DNA of 64,000 bases from contig NZ_JH994111.1 in assembly GCF_000316195.1 (NCBI RefSeq), forward strand, positions 766,885-830,884. The letters run 5' to 3'. Below, in pieces: positions 36,975 through 46,071 of the stretch (its first letter is position 1; each line of letters opens with the position of its first letter). The position numbers and the translations under genes are program-made. This DNA comes from Brachyspira hampsonii 30446. Lineage in GTDB: Bacteria > Spirochaetota > Brachyspiria > Brachyspirales > Brachyspiraceae. The notes below the pieces were generated by a model. The model was not told the DNA's origin, did no database searches, and worked only from the letters and a program-made list of their open reading frames with translations.

Positions 36975-36995
36975 GTGTCTGCCCACCTTCGGTGC
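36975..36995. repeat. GC-rich miniature hairpin insert, 21 bp
   Basis: The minus-strand block beginning GCACCGAAGGTGGGC encodes an extra APKVGRH between KESV and LDIKA. The intact relative reads KESIADVKA here. The first 15 bases are identical to the insert at 36679. Confidence 0.75.
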
Positions 36996-37235
36996 CACGG
37001 ATTCTTTTTCATCATAATTTTCTGCAATATTAAAAGGATTTAATATTTCTATCTTCTTAAAAGTTTCAAAATCTAAATCTTTAAATACTGCATTAATAAA
37101 GTTTAAAACTATATTTTCATTACCTGAATGCGAAAATAGATAGCGTATAAAATAGTCATTGATTCTATTTAAATTATCAACTGTAACAGGTTCATTTAAT
37201 ATTTGTTTTAATCTATCCAAATCTTTCATAGTATT

Positions 37236-37264
37236 ATTATACAAAAAATAATTATAAAAGTAAA
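37236..37264 (-). promoter_or_regulatory. Promoter of the transposase-family pseudogene
   Basis: TTTACT (37259-37264), a 17-nt spacer and TATAAT (37236-37241) on the minus strand, 6 nt before the ATG. The geometry matches that of the intact relative at 16380. Confidence 0.65.
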
Positions 37265-37294
37265 GTTCATTAAATTTAGATATTTTTAACGATA

Positions 37295-37327
37295 AAAAAG
37301 TGCATACATATAATGCATACACTTTTT
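37295..37327 (-). terminator. Terminator of lipoprotein 37345-39324
   Basis: AAAAAGTGCAT and ATGCATACACTTTTT form a stem with a small bulge. A closely similar hairpin ends the neighbouring lipoprotein gene (39401-39437). Confidence 0.75.
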
Positions 37328-37344
37328 ATTGAAACTATTAAAAA

Positions 37345-39324
37345 TTATTGTATATTCAAAATCTTAAGCATTTCAGCTTCTATTAATTTAATATCTCCTT
37401 TTGCTTCTTGAATAGCTTTTATTTCTGCTCTTCTTTGCTCCAACAATTCTTCCTGACCTTGTTTATCCAAAGTAGACCTTTTAGCAAAATACGTATCGCT
37501 TATAAGTTTGTCAGCTACTCGCAAAGTTCTGTCGGATACTATTGCTTTATCTGATGCATTCTCTGCTTTAGACATATCAAAGCTGGCATCAGTTTTTAAA
37601 GTTCCTTCAGGTACTCCATTAAGTATGCTTCCTTTCCATTCCAATTTGGGCTGATAACTATATGTAATATAATCAAAAACTTCTGCATTCTTTATTTCAT
37701 TATTATCAACGAATATATCAAATGCTTCATTATTAAGAGTATCCAATAAAAGCATTTTATTTTTGCCGTTTTCTGTGTATGTTTTTTGAGTACATCCCAA
37801 ATGTTGAAAATCAGGATTATTAATAAGCAGTCCTGTTTCTGAATCAAAATCTACTTCCAAATTATCTTTTAAAAGTAAAGTATAATGTGCTATACCGCCT
37901 CTTCCTGCAGAACTTGTATATTCGCCTGAAAGCATTAATTCATCCTTGCCGTCATTATTGATATCACATAAGAAGAAAGATACGCTATGCAAAGGATAAT
38001 ATATGTTGCTGGCCATATAAGATGAATATTGTTCTATATCAAAGTTTCCTGAATCTATAAATTTGGAGTCTTTAGTATAATCTTTCAAATCATTTGTAGA
38101 AATTGAATTAATTTTGGCAGATTCTACATTATCTATATCTCCAAGTCTGAAATTATAATTTTTTATCTCTTTAAATGAAGCATATAAATTATCTTTTATG
38201 AACTCAGGATTATAATAATGCATATTTACTAATCCGTTCATAGTGCTTTCAATTAAAAATGTATTCTTTTTAAACTCAAGTAAATTAAGGTTATTCCAAC
38301 CATCATAACAATAAACGGCATTAATATTGTAATAATTTTGATAATATTCTAAATAGTCTCGTATATCATCATTAGATAATCTATTATTTACATAAGTTTT
38401 TATATATTTGTTCATTATATTTGTATTGCCTATTTCTCCTGCTATTTCTACTGAAGATAAACGGGCTGTACCTTCCAATTCAATTGAAGTTAAAGAATAA
38501 TTATTTTCATTGAATAAATCTATATATCCATTATCTTTTACAATGTATCTATAGAAATTATCTTTATAAGCATCAGCAGCTAATTTTTCTGCTCTTAAAG
38601 AATCAGGAGCTTCTATTATATAATTAATTAAATTCATCTTTTGTATATAACTACTCTCATTATCATTTTTTCTCATCATCATAGCAATATTACTGCCGCC
38701 TGCTTTTTTCCATTCTGTTAAATATTTTTTCTCTTCTTCAAAATAATAAAGCGAATCGCAGGCAAAATGAGATAAGAATAATGCTAAATAAACATCAGCA
38801 TCTTTTTTATTTAATTTTAATAATTCTTCTCTTGCTTTTTTTAATGCTAAATTTTGATCAACATATAAATATTCAACAGCATAATAATCATATTCATCAG
38901 GTCTATAGAAGTCTGCTTCAAAAGTAGAATGATTAACATTTGATATAAACTCTATAGAATATTTTTTTCTTTCATCATCATTGGCAAATTTCCTATTTAG
39001 AAAATCAAAATTTCTTTTTGCATATTCATTATTTTCTCTTAATTTTTTAAGCTTCTCATCAAATTTTGTTTTATCTGCTCTAACACATTTATATACATAT
39101 TTCATATCAAAGAATTCTTTTTGATTATTTGTTTGTTTACTTTGATTAGCTGAAGTATTATTTTGAGTATTTTGAACTTGTGTATTGTTGTTTTGTGATG
39201 TTTGATTAGTTTGAGTATTTTGTTCTGATTGATTTGTTTCTTTATTTCCGCTGTTTCCACCGCCGCATGAAATTACAGCAATAACTAAAATAAATGCTGC
39301 AATTATAGAAATAATATTTTTCAT
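37345..39324 (-). CDS. Large lipoprotein of unknown function
   Basis: The 659-aa protein has a signal peptide with lipobox AVISC followed by GGG, and then a low-complexity Asn/Gln/Thr linker to about residue 70. The body is an alpha-rich region I do not recognise. An FG-GAP/EF-hand-like stretch FFLCDINNDGKDELMLSGEY lies around residues 450-470, and a charged C-terminal helix ends the chain. The signal peptide and linker are nearly the same as in the next gene upstream, but the bodies are unrelated. GGGT precedes the ATG. Confidence 0.75.
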   Translation of the reverse strand: MKNIISIIAAFILVIAVISCGGGNSGNKETNQSEQNTQTNQTSQNNNTQVQNTQNNTSANQSKQTNNQKEFFDMKYVYKCVRADKTKFDEKLKKLRENNEYAKRNFDFLNRKFANDDERKKYSIEFISNVNHSTFEADFYRPDEYDYYAVEYLYVDQNLALKKAREELLKLNKKDADVYLALFLSHFACDSLYYFEEEKKYLTEWKKAGGSNIAMMMRKNDNESSYIQKMNLINYIIEAPDSLRAEKLAADAYKDNFYRYIVKDNGYIDLFNENNYSLTSIELEGTARLSSVEIAGEIGNTNIMNKYIKTYVNNRLSNDDIRDYLEYYQNYYNINAVYCYDGWNNLNLLEFKKNTFLIESTMNGLVNMHYYNPEFIKDNLYASFKEIKNYNFRLGDIDNVESAKINSISTNDLKDYTKDSKFIDSGNFDIEQYSSYMASNIYYPLHSVSFFLCDINNDGKDELMLSGEYTSSAGRGGIAHYTLLLKDNLEVDFDSETGLLINNPDFQHLGCTQKTYTENGKNKMLLLDTLNNEAFDIFVDNNEIKNAEVFDYITYSYQPKLEWKGSILNGVPEGTLKTDASFDMSKAENASDKAIVSDRTLRVADKLISDTYFAKRSTLDKQGQEELLEQRRAEIKAIQEAKGDIKLIEAEMLKILNIQ

Positions 39325-39400
39325 ATAGTACCCAATGTATGTATTATTGTTTTCGCATTATAAATTAAAATGAGTGAAATTTCAATTATAGAATATTAAT

Positions 39401-39437
39401 AAAAAAGTGCGTACATATATAATGCATGCACTTTTTT
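39401..39437 (-). terminator. Terminator of the ankyrin lipoprotein
   Basis: AAAAAAGTGC and GCACTTTTTT form the outer stem, with an inner partial stem CAT/ATG. It lies 20 nt beyond the stop codon and is a sister of the hairpin at 37295. Confidence 0.8.
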
Positions 39438-39456
39438 ATTTTATTGTTTTTTATAT

Positions 39457-41124
39457 TTATATAGTAAGATAGTATTCTAAAGTGTCTGGATTATTTAAAT
39501 GATGAAGTGCTGCTTTGTCATCTTCTTCTATAACAATATCCATAGCTGTTTTTCCTTCTTTGTTTTTAATGTTATAATCGGCTCCCATATTTATAATAAC
39601 TCCTAACATACCATAACTTCCAACAACATTTTCTACGGCAACTATTAATGGAGTATCTCCGTTATCATTTTTTTTATTTACATCAGCACCGTTTTTTATC
39701 ATATAGTAACAAGCATCTGTCCCAAACCAAACTTCACGTACTAAATATGTTAAAGGAGTATCTCCTGTTGCTGAACATATAGCATTTAAATCAGGCTTCA
39801 AATCAATAATATCTTTAACTAAACCAATATTACGATACTTCATTGCTATTATTAAGGGAGTATATCCATATCCGTCTTCTAAATTTATATCAGCGCCTTT
39901 CTCTGCTAAAAATTTAACCATTTCTTTATCATTTCTAGCAGCAGCTAAGCCAAGAGGTGTAATCTTATCATATTGTTTATTCAAATCAGTATCATCTTTT
40001 ATAAGTTTTTCTAATGCTTTCATATCACCTTTAGATACAGCATTCATTAATTCATCATATCCGTCTATATTATTTGAATCTTCACTTGATAATAATTTTT
40101 CTATTTCATAATATTTGCTATCTTTTACTAATTCTATAGCTTCTTCTCTAGTTGTATTAGTATTAAGGTTAAAAACATCATTATCTACTAATAATTTAGT
40201 TATATCATAATTATTATACGCATAAAGCATATAATCATCAGCTGAGTTTAAATTAGCTCCTTCATCAATTAAAAATTTAGCCATTTCTATATATCCGTTT
40301 TCAGCAGCTACTTTCAAAGGAGAATCAACCCAAAATCCGTCATAAAATATCTGAGCATTTATATCTTGTCCTATAGATAATAAATATTTAACCATTTCTA
40401 TGTTATTTTCTCGTACTGCTTCTGGAATTAAAGTTTCTTTTGAATCTCCTCTTTTTACAAGAAGTTTAAGTATATCAAGATTGTTGTTGCCAATAGCAAT
40501 ATCTGTCAAATAAGTAGAATATTCATAACCATAATCTCTATTTTTATCAAGTCCTTTATCAATTAAGATTTTAGTCATTTCAGGATTATTATTTCTAACA
40601 GCATAGTAAAGCATATCAACACCGCCTTCTGTTTCCATATCATCTACTCTGGCATTAACATCAGCACCTTCTTTTATAAGCTCTTTTGCTAAATCATTGT
40701 ATCCGAATTGTACTGCCAAAAATAAAGGAGTAGAATCTTTAAATATATATTTATCACCAAAATTTGTCATTTCAGTAATTTTTCCTTCTAGTCCTTCCTC
40801 TGCTATTAGTTTTGATATTTCGTATATTGGTGCTTTATATTTATATTCATTAAGTATTTCATCTATTTTTTTATATCCTGTAGGCATAGGGTCTAACTCT
40901 GTACCTTGAATATATTCATTGGTATATTTAGTTGTATCAAAGTTAATATCAATATCTGTATTATTATTTTCATTTGTAGTTGTTGGATTGATATATACTT
41001 TATTAGTTTCTGTTTGATTAGTTTGAGTATTTTCTGTTTGTTCTGTTTCTTTATTACCGCCTCCGCAGGAAATTATAGAAATCATTAAAATAAATATTAG
41101 AATTATGGAAATAATATTTTTCAT
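39457..41124 (-). CDS. Ankyrin-repeat lipoprotein
   Basis: The 555-aa protein has a lipobox SIISC followed by GGG and a Thr/Asn/Glu linker. About twelve ankyrin repeats then run to the C-terminus, for example TPLFLAVQFGYNDLAKELIKEG, TPLGLAAARNDKEMVKFLAEKG and TPLIIAMKYRNIGLVKDIIDL. It is predicted to be membrane-anchored in the envelope with a protein-binding solenoid. Its leader, 5' flank and terminator resemble those of the downstream lipoprotein, so the two seem to be a duplicated frame with exchanged bodies. Confidence 0.88.
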   Translation of the reverse strand: MKNIISIILIFILMISIISCGGGNKETEQTENTQTNQTETNKVYINPTTTNENNNTDIDINFDTTKYTNEYIQGTELDPMPTGYKKIDEILNEYKYKAPIYEISKLIAEEGLEGKITEMTNFGDKYIFKDSTPLFLAVQFGYNDLAKELIKEGADVNARVDDMETEGGVDMLYYAVRNNNPEMTKILIDKGLDKNRDYGYEYSTYLTDIAIGNNNLDILKLLVKRGDSKETLIPEAVRENNIEMVKYLLSIGQDINAQIFYDGFWVDSPLKVAAENGYIEMAKFLIDEGANLNSADDYMLYAYNNYDITKLLVDNDVFNLNTNTTREEAIELVKDSKYYEIEKLLSSEDSNNIDGYDELMNAVSKGDMKALEKLIKDDTDLNKQYDKITPLGLAAARNDKEMVKFLAEKGADINLEDGYGYTPLIIAMKYRNIGLVKDIIDLKPDLNAICSATGDTPLTYLVREVWFGTDACYYMIKNGADVNKKNDNGDTPLIVAVENVVGSYGMLGVIINMGADYNIKNKEGKTAMDIVIEEDDKAALHHLNNPDTLEYYLTI

Positions 41125-41208
41125 AGTAAACCGTCCATAGTATTTTGATTTTTATATCATAAATTAAAATAAGTAAAATTTCAATTATTTATTATAATAT
41201 AAATATTT

Positions 41209-41237
41209 TTGACAAATATTATATTTTTTTATATAAT
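41209..41237 (+). promoter_or_regulatory. Sigma-70 promoter of the antiporter gene
   Basis: TTGACA (41209-41214), a 17-nt spacer and TATAAT (41232-41237), a consensus promoter. It predicts an untranslated leader of about 110 nt before the ATG at 41356. I see no known riboswitch fold in that leader. Confidence 0.75.
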
Positions 41238-41355
41238 GGCATACATCAAAATATTTGTTTTTAATAATCAATATGTTTTTTGAAATAACTGTTAGGTTAT
41301 CAATTTATTATAATCTATATTTTTATTAAAATATTATTTACACAATGGGATTTTT

Positions 41356-42951
41356 ATGAATATATCAATACTGCTTTCTTCTATAATTATTATTCTTTGT
41401 ATAATAGTGAGTAAAATTTCAACTAAGGTTGGAGTTCCGTCTCTTTTGCTTTTTTTAGTTTTAGGTATGATATTTGGTACTGATGGGCTTTTAAAAATAG
41501 AGTTCGACGATTATAAGGTTGCTGAACAATTATGTACTATAACATTGATATTTATAATGTTTTACGGCGGATTTGGTACTAATTGGAAGGCAGCAAAACC
41601 CGTTGCAAATAAGGCATTTCTTCTATCTTTTATAGGAACATTTATAACCTCTATGATAACAGGAGCTTTATGTCATTATATTCTTAAATTCAATTTTTTT
41701 GAAAGTTTTTTAATAGGTTCTGTTATAGGTTCAACGGATGCAGCCTCTGTGTTTTCAATACTTCGTTCTAGAAATTTGAACCTTAAAGATGGACTTGCTT
41801 CATTGCTTGAGCTTGAAAGCGGAAGTAATGACCCTATGTCATATATGCTTACAGTTATATTTCTTGGACTTATAGGAAGAACTTTAACTAGTCCTCTTTC
41901 TATTTTGTATATGGTTTTTGCCCAGATAGTTTTTGCCTTGATAGTTGCAGCATTAGTATCATTTTTAGCTTATAATATGCTTAGGAAATTTAAATTTCCT
42001 GTAAACGGATTAGATACCATATTCACATTAGCAGTGGCACTTCTTTCATATTCTCTTTCTTCTACTATAGGCGGAAACGGATATTTAACAGTTTATATAG
42101 TTGGAATAGTATTAGGAAACAGCAAGATTAAGAATAAAGTTACTTTGGTTCATTTCTTTGACGGAGTTACAGGACTTATGCAAATGGTACTATTTTTCTT
42201 GTTAGGGCTTTTATCATTTCCTTCAAGAATATTCAATGTAGCTCCTACAGCTCTATATGTAGCATTATTTGTAACATTTGTGGCAAGACCTATAGCGGTA
42301 TTTTCCATATTAACGCCATTTAAAGTTTCATTAAAAAAACAGATTCTTGTTATGTGGGCTGGACTTAGAGGGGCAGCTTCTATTGTATTTGCAATATTTG
42401 TAATAGTTAATAATAATTCTATAAGCTATGATATATTTCATGTAGTATTTGTACTTGCTATTTTATCCGTATTACTTCAAGGTACACTACTTCCTCTCAT
42501 AGCCAAAAAGCTGGATCTTGTAGATTCTGGAGAAAATGTACTTAAAACTTTTAACGACTATGTAGATGATTCAGATATGGAGCTTATACAAGTGAAAATA
42601 CCAAATAATCACCATTGGATTGGAAGACCTATAATGGAAATAGAGCTTCCAGAAGATTCAATCATAGTAACAATAGAAAGGGGAGGGGATACTATTATTC
42701 CTCATGGAAATACAATTATTGAAAAAGGAGATATTGTAATACTTAATGCTAAAAGAACAAAATATTATGATATGAGTTTAAGAGAGGTTAATATTAATAG
42801 TAATCACCCTTGGAAAAATAAGGAATTAAAGGATTTAAATCTCCCTAAAAATAATTTGGTAGTGATGATAAAAAGAGAAGGAGGAAGTGTTATACCTAGG
42901 GGAAATACTGTTATTAAAGATAAGGATATTGTTTTAATTAAAGATGTATAA
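41356..42951 (+). CDS. CPA1-type cation/proton antiporter with RCK_C domains
   Basis: The 531-aa protein has about twelve TM helices to about residue 385 with the family block LLELESGSNDPMSYML (the Asn-Asp ion site) and VMWAGLRGAASIVFA. The cytoplasmic C-terminus holds two tandem TrkA-C/RCK_C-like modules with parallel sequences (ELPEDSIIVTIERGGDTIIPHGNT and NLPKNNLVVMIKREGGSVIPRGNT). This resembles NhaP2/CvrA-type K+/H+ antiporters. Ligand gating by the RCK_C part is inferred. It is monocistronic with a strong promoter and terminator. Confidence 0.88.
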   Translation: MNISILLSSIIIILCIIVSKISTKVGVPSLLLFLVLGMIFGTDGLLKIEFDDYKVAEQLCTITLIFIMFYGGFGTNWKAAKPVANKAFLLSFIGTFITSMITGALCHYILKFNFFESFLIGSVIGSTDAASVFSILRSRNLNLKDGLASLLELESGSNDPMSYMLTVIFLGLIGRTLTSPLSILYMVFAQIVFALIVAALVSFLAYNMLRKFKFPVNGLDTIFTLAVALLSYSLSSTIGGNGYLTVYIVGIVLGNSKIKNKVTLVHFFDGVTGLMQMVLFFLLGLLSFPSRIFNVAPTALYVALFVTFVARPIAVFSILTPFKVSLKKQILVMWAGLRGAASIVFAIFVIVNNNSISYDIFHVVFVLAILSVLLQGTLLPLIAKKLDLVDSGENVLKTFNDYVDDSDMELIQVKIPNNHHWIGRPIMEIELPEDSIIVTIERGGDTIIPHGNTIIEKGDIVILNAKRTKYYDMSLREVNINSNHPWKNKELKDLNLPKNNLVVMIKREGGSVIPRGNTVIKDKDIVLIKDV

Positions 42952-43024
42952 ATTTTTCATTTTATTTTTTACCATACTATGTATGAATGGTTATAATATA
43001 TAGTATTTTTCATAAATAATCTCC

Positions 43025-43074
43025 CACTTTTATTTAGCTTTATTTTATAAAGCTAAATAAAAGTGACTTTTTTA
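43025..43074 (+). terminator. Strong terminator after the antiporter gene
   Basis: A perfect 19-bp stem (43025-43043 with 43047-43065) and a 3-nt TTT loop is followed by ACTTTTTT. It is the longest perfect hairpin in the window. Confidence 0.85.
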
Positions 43075-43105
43075 TTAACTATTAAGATTATTGATTCTTA
43101 ATCAT

Positions 43106-43933
43106 TTATAAATCTAATATTACAGACTTATTTCTTCCTGTTTCTTTGGCATTATATAGTGATTGATCCGCTTTATTTATAAATGTTCTTAATTCTGTAT
43201 TTTTTTCTTTTATTGCTCCTCCCAAAGAAGCTGTTGCTTTAAGGGAATATTCTTCAGTAGAAAAATCAGTTTCTGTAATAAATTTTCTTATTTTCTCCAT
43301 AGCATTAAAAAGTTCATTTTTATCTTGTATATCAAATACAACTATAAATTCTTCTCCGCCGTATCTTGCGAGTACAGATTTATTTTCTATTCTTTTTAGA
43401 GAATCCTTCATCACTTTTGAGGCTAATTTTAATACATGATCTCCTATATTATGACCATAAGTATCATTATAATGCTTGAATTTATCTAAATCTATTATTA
43501 CTATAGAATATATTTCATCTGAAGTCTCTTTTTCTTGAAGATATTTAATAATATATCCTCTGTTGTATAGTCCTGTAAGTTTATCTCTGTTTGCTAAAAA
43601 CGATAATTTTTCACTATATAGTATTATTGCAAGGTAATTAATAAGTATTAATATTTCATTTTTCTTTTTATTTGTATTTATTATTATAGAACCAAATCTA
43701 TTTCCTCTTGCAGATAATATATACTCTCTATTGTTTTCTTTTTCATTGATAACTAATTTATTTTCTGATACATACCATAATCTTGATTCTGCAGTATTAT
43801 CTTTATGAAAATATATTGCAAAACTTTTTACAAAATCTTTAGTACTAGCTTCAAAAGTTTTTATTATTCCATCTACAGAAAATGGTTCTGGTATTTCATT
43901 TAATATGTTTATTACTTTAATAATGTCATTCAT
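43106..43933 (-). CDS. GGDEF-domain diguanylate cyclase
   Basis: The 275-aa protein has an N-terminal half without a recognised domain (possibly a small sensor fold). The GGDEF domain follows: NRDKLTGLYNRGYII, DLDKFKHYNDTYGHNIGDHVLK and the active site ARYGGEEFIVVF. GGEEF is a catalytically competent variant. No RxxD inhibitory site is evident upstream of it. It makes c-di-GMP from GTP. No membrane segment. ATG 43933 is preferred; it has no ribosome-binding site and a -10 just upstream. Confidence 0.9.
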   Translation of the reverse strand: MNDIIKVINILNEIPEPFSVDGIIKTFEASTKDFVKSFAIYFHKDNTAESRLWYVSENKLVINEKENNREYILSARGNRFGSIIINTNKKKNEILILINYLAIILYSEKLSFLANRDKLTGLYNRGYIIKYLQEKETSDEIYSIVIIDLDKFKHYNDTYGHNIGDHVLKLASKVMKDSLKRIENKSVLARYGGEEFIVVFDIQDKNELFNAMEKIRKFITETDFSTEEYSLKATASLGGAIKEKNTELRTFINKADQSLYNAKETGRNKSVILDL

Positions 43934-43942
43934 AATGAAAGT

Positions 43943-43970
43943 ATTATACAAAAATAAATATAATTGTAAA
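43943..43970 (-). promoter_or_regulatory. Promoter close to the GGDEF gene start
   Basis: On the minus strand TTTACA (43965-43970), a 16-nt spacer and TATAAT (43943-43948), with only 9 nt to the ATG. A leader of 0-3 nt is expected. Confidence 0.6.
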
Positions 43971-44008
43971 TAGTATATAATAAAAATATATAAATTATAT
44001 CAATATTA

Positions 44009-44040
44009 AAAAATAGAGGGACTCTTGAAAAGAATCCCTC
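44009..44040 (-). terminator. Terminator of the M23 peptidase gene
   Basis: GAGGGATTCTT and AAGAGTCCCTC (minus strand, TTTC loop) are followed by TATTTTTT, 25 nt past the stop codon. Confidence 0.85.
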
Positions 44041-44064
44041 TAATTAGTTTTAATTTAACAGTTT

Positions 44065-45303
44065 TTATCTTCTTCCTCTTAGAAATTTCTTTATAGGTAT
44101 AAAGTCAGCCGGATTAAGTGCGACACCATTTCTTCTAACCTCAAAGTGTAAATGGCTTCCTGTAGATCTTCCTGTACTTCCCATTCTTCCTATCATAACA
44201 CCAACTCCTACAGTAGCACCGGATCTTGTAGTAATAGAGTTAAGATGTGCGTAGTATGTAGTATAACCCTTATCATGTCTTACTATTACTAAATTTCCAT
44301 ATCCTCCGCTGTATCCTGCGAATATTACCTTTCCTTTTCTTGCTGCATATACAGGAGTATTGAGTCTTCCAGGTATATCAACACCCATATGTTTAGTTCT
44401 TACCCCTGTGATAGGGTGAACTCTATATCCAAATACACTGCTTATTCTAGTTATAGTTGTAGGAATGCTGAACATTTGTCCGAACTTATCTATTCTTTCA
44501 TCTAATGTATATTTAGCGCCAGGTAAGAATATATCATCACCTTCTTCTATGGAAGAAGTATCAGATATTTTATTTAGATTAAGAATTCTGCTCAATGAAA
44601 CATCATATCTTTCTGCAACATCTTCGATAGTTTCATTTTTTTTCATTGTATATAATAATCCGTTACGATTAGGTATAACAATTTTTTGTCCGGGTCTTAA
44701 TCTATTTGCATTACTCATCTTATTGACACTTACTAATGTATCTAAATTAACACCTATTTTTTTTGATATTACTGTAAGATTATCTCCCTCTTCTATTATA
44801 TATTCATCATATTTCATTCCTATAGTTCCGTCTCCAACTAAAGTGTTATCGGAGGTTATATAGTTATAAAATATATCTGTAGCATTCTCTAAAGTTACTG
44901 CTGATGTTACAGTAGGAACTTCGGATATACTTGAGGTATTATAACTCACTTCCTCAGGAGATATTTCATCTAATACTTTAGAATATGCAGCACTAACAGG
45001 CATTTTATCTTTAGGAAGAATTGCGGCATTGGAAGTATGGCGTATATTCATTATTAAAAAGTTAGATAAAATTATAAATAATGACAGCGATGCTGCAGCC
45101 AGCGAAAATTTCTTGATTATTGATATAAAAATATTATTTTTTTTACCTGTATATCTTGTAGAATGTACATAAGTTGTTCTTATTCTTTGAATACTATTTG
45201 ATTTAGCAAATTGAGATTTGATTTTAAATAGAATATCCTCTATTTTAGAAAAAATATTATTATTTTTTCGAATTTTGGTGTACTTAAATTTGTTATTTTT
45301 CAT
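44065..45303 (-). CDS. Membrane-anchored LysM-M23 peptidoglycan peptidase
   Basis: The 412-aa protein has a basic cytoplasmic N-terminus and one TM at about residues 57-80. A linker leads to two LysM domains (YIIEEGDNLTVISKKIG and YTMKKNETIEDVAERYD). The C-terminal peptidase M23 domain has zinc ligands in KHMGVDI and HLHFE, and also YGNLVIVRHDKGYTTYYAHL. The catalytic residues look intact, so it could be an active endopeptidase or an EnvC/NlpD-like activator. There is no ribosome-binding site at the ATG. A terminator follows. Confidence 0.9.
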   Translation of the reverse strand: MKNNKFKYTKIRKNNNIFSKIEDILFKIKSQFAKSNSIQRIRTTYVHSTRYTGKKNNIFISIIKKFSLAAASLSLFIILSNFLIMNIRHTSNAAILPKDKMPVSAAYSKVLDEISPEEVSYNTSSISEVPTVTSAVTLENATDIFYNYITSDNTLVGDGTIGMKYDEYIIEEGDNLTVISKKIGVNLDTLVSVNKMSNANRLRPGQKIVIPNRNGLLYTMKKNETIEDVAERYDVSLSRILNLNKISDTSSIEEGDDIFLPGAKYTLDERIDKFGQMFSIPTTITRISSVFGYRVHPITGVRTKHMGVDIPGRLNTPVYAARKGKVIFAGYSGGYGNLVIVRHDKGYTTYYAHLNSITTRSGATVGVGVMIGRMGSTGRSTGSHLHFEVRRNGVALNPADFIPIKKFLRGRR

Positions 45304-45402
45304 GTTTTTACTGTTAAATTAATACTTACTTTGATTACTAATAAATAATACATTCTAATATACAAATATTTTATAGTATTGTCAAGTATATAATTTTTTA
45401 AA

Positions 45403-46065
45403 TTAAAATTTTTTATTAATTATATAATCGGCAATCTCATTGAATGAATTTAAATAATAATTGTTTTTTAATTCTAACAAAATATTTTTATTTGTTATTC
45501 CGTATAATACTAATAAGCATTTTATATTTGAATTACATGCAAATTCATAATCCGGTATTCCGTCTCCAATCATGACAGTTTCATCTTCTATTAGGTTATA
45601 CTCTTTTTTCAAATTGTACCATATATTTGGATCAGGTTTCCTATATGCGTAAATACCATCTCCTATAACTGCTTTGAAATATTTTAGTATATTTAGTTTT
45701 TCTACTGTTTTTATTGCCATTTTATTAGGTTTATTGCTTATAACAAACATATTAATATTATGATTATATAATAATTCTAAAGTTTCATAAACTCCATTAT
45801 ATGCTTTAGTGCTGTCTACACAATGCTCTTCATAGTATTTTATATAGTATTTATATACTTCTTCTTCTATTTTCTCATCATGACTGTATTTATTAACAGC
45901 TCTTTTTATAAGAAGTTTTGCCCCATTTCCTACAAAATTATGTGTATCTTCAATTGATATTGTTTCTAAGTTAAAATGTTTCAAAGATGCATTAACACAA
46001 TTATATATGTCTGATATAGAATCTGCTAAAGTTCCGTCTAAATCGAATATTATATTTTTTATCAT
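45403..46065 (-). CDS. HAD-superfamily phosphatase (Gph/PGP-like)
   Basis: The 220-aa hydrolase has motif I FDLDGTLADS and motif II VISNKPNK. Motif IV is VMIGDGIPDYEFA, and the helical cap lies between. Closest in form to phosphoglycolate phosphatase/pyrophosphatase PpaX types; the substrate is not assignable. It starts 6 nt after def with no obvious ribosome-binding site, so it is translationally coupled in a def-HAD operon. Confidence 0.88.
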   Translation of the reverse strand: MIKNIIFDLDGTLADSISDIYNCVNASLKHFNLETISIEDTHNFVGNGAKLLIKRAVNKYSHDEKIEEEVYKYYIKYYEEHCVDSTKAYNGVYETLELLYNHNINMFVISNKPNKMAIKTVEKLNILKYFKAVIGDGIYAYRKPDPNIWYNLKKEYNLIEDETVMIGDGIPDYEFACNSNIKCLLVLYGITNKNILLELKNNYYLNSFNEIADYIINKKF

Positions 46066-46071
46066 AATTAA

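Larger units (their letters stand above)
36284..37229 (-). pseudogene. Decayed Rpn/PD-(D/E)XK transposase-family gene
   Basis: Read on the minus strand this is a relative of the intact gene at 16415 (INDYFIRYLFSHSGNENIVLNFINA, then RTLYYWAYNY and the EEGIEQGEKNKA tail). Lesions: (1) the catalytic-motif Gln codon is TAG (IEI-stop-ARGNEDF, stop at 36921-36923). (2) A 21-bp in-frame insertion at 36975-36995. (3) A 20-bp frameshifting insertion at 36679-36698. (4) A one-base deletion near 36317 that moves the terminal ISVEEIEEL out of frame. TATAAT 6 nt before the ATG, with a TTTACT -35, predicts a leaderless transcript like its relative's. Confidence 0.85.

Noticed and set aside
41238-41355. Possible riboswitch in the ~110-nt leader of the antiporter gene
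   Set aside because: No conserved K+ or c-di-AMP riboswitch core and no strong hairpin before the ATG; only AT-rich sequence.
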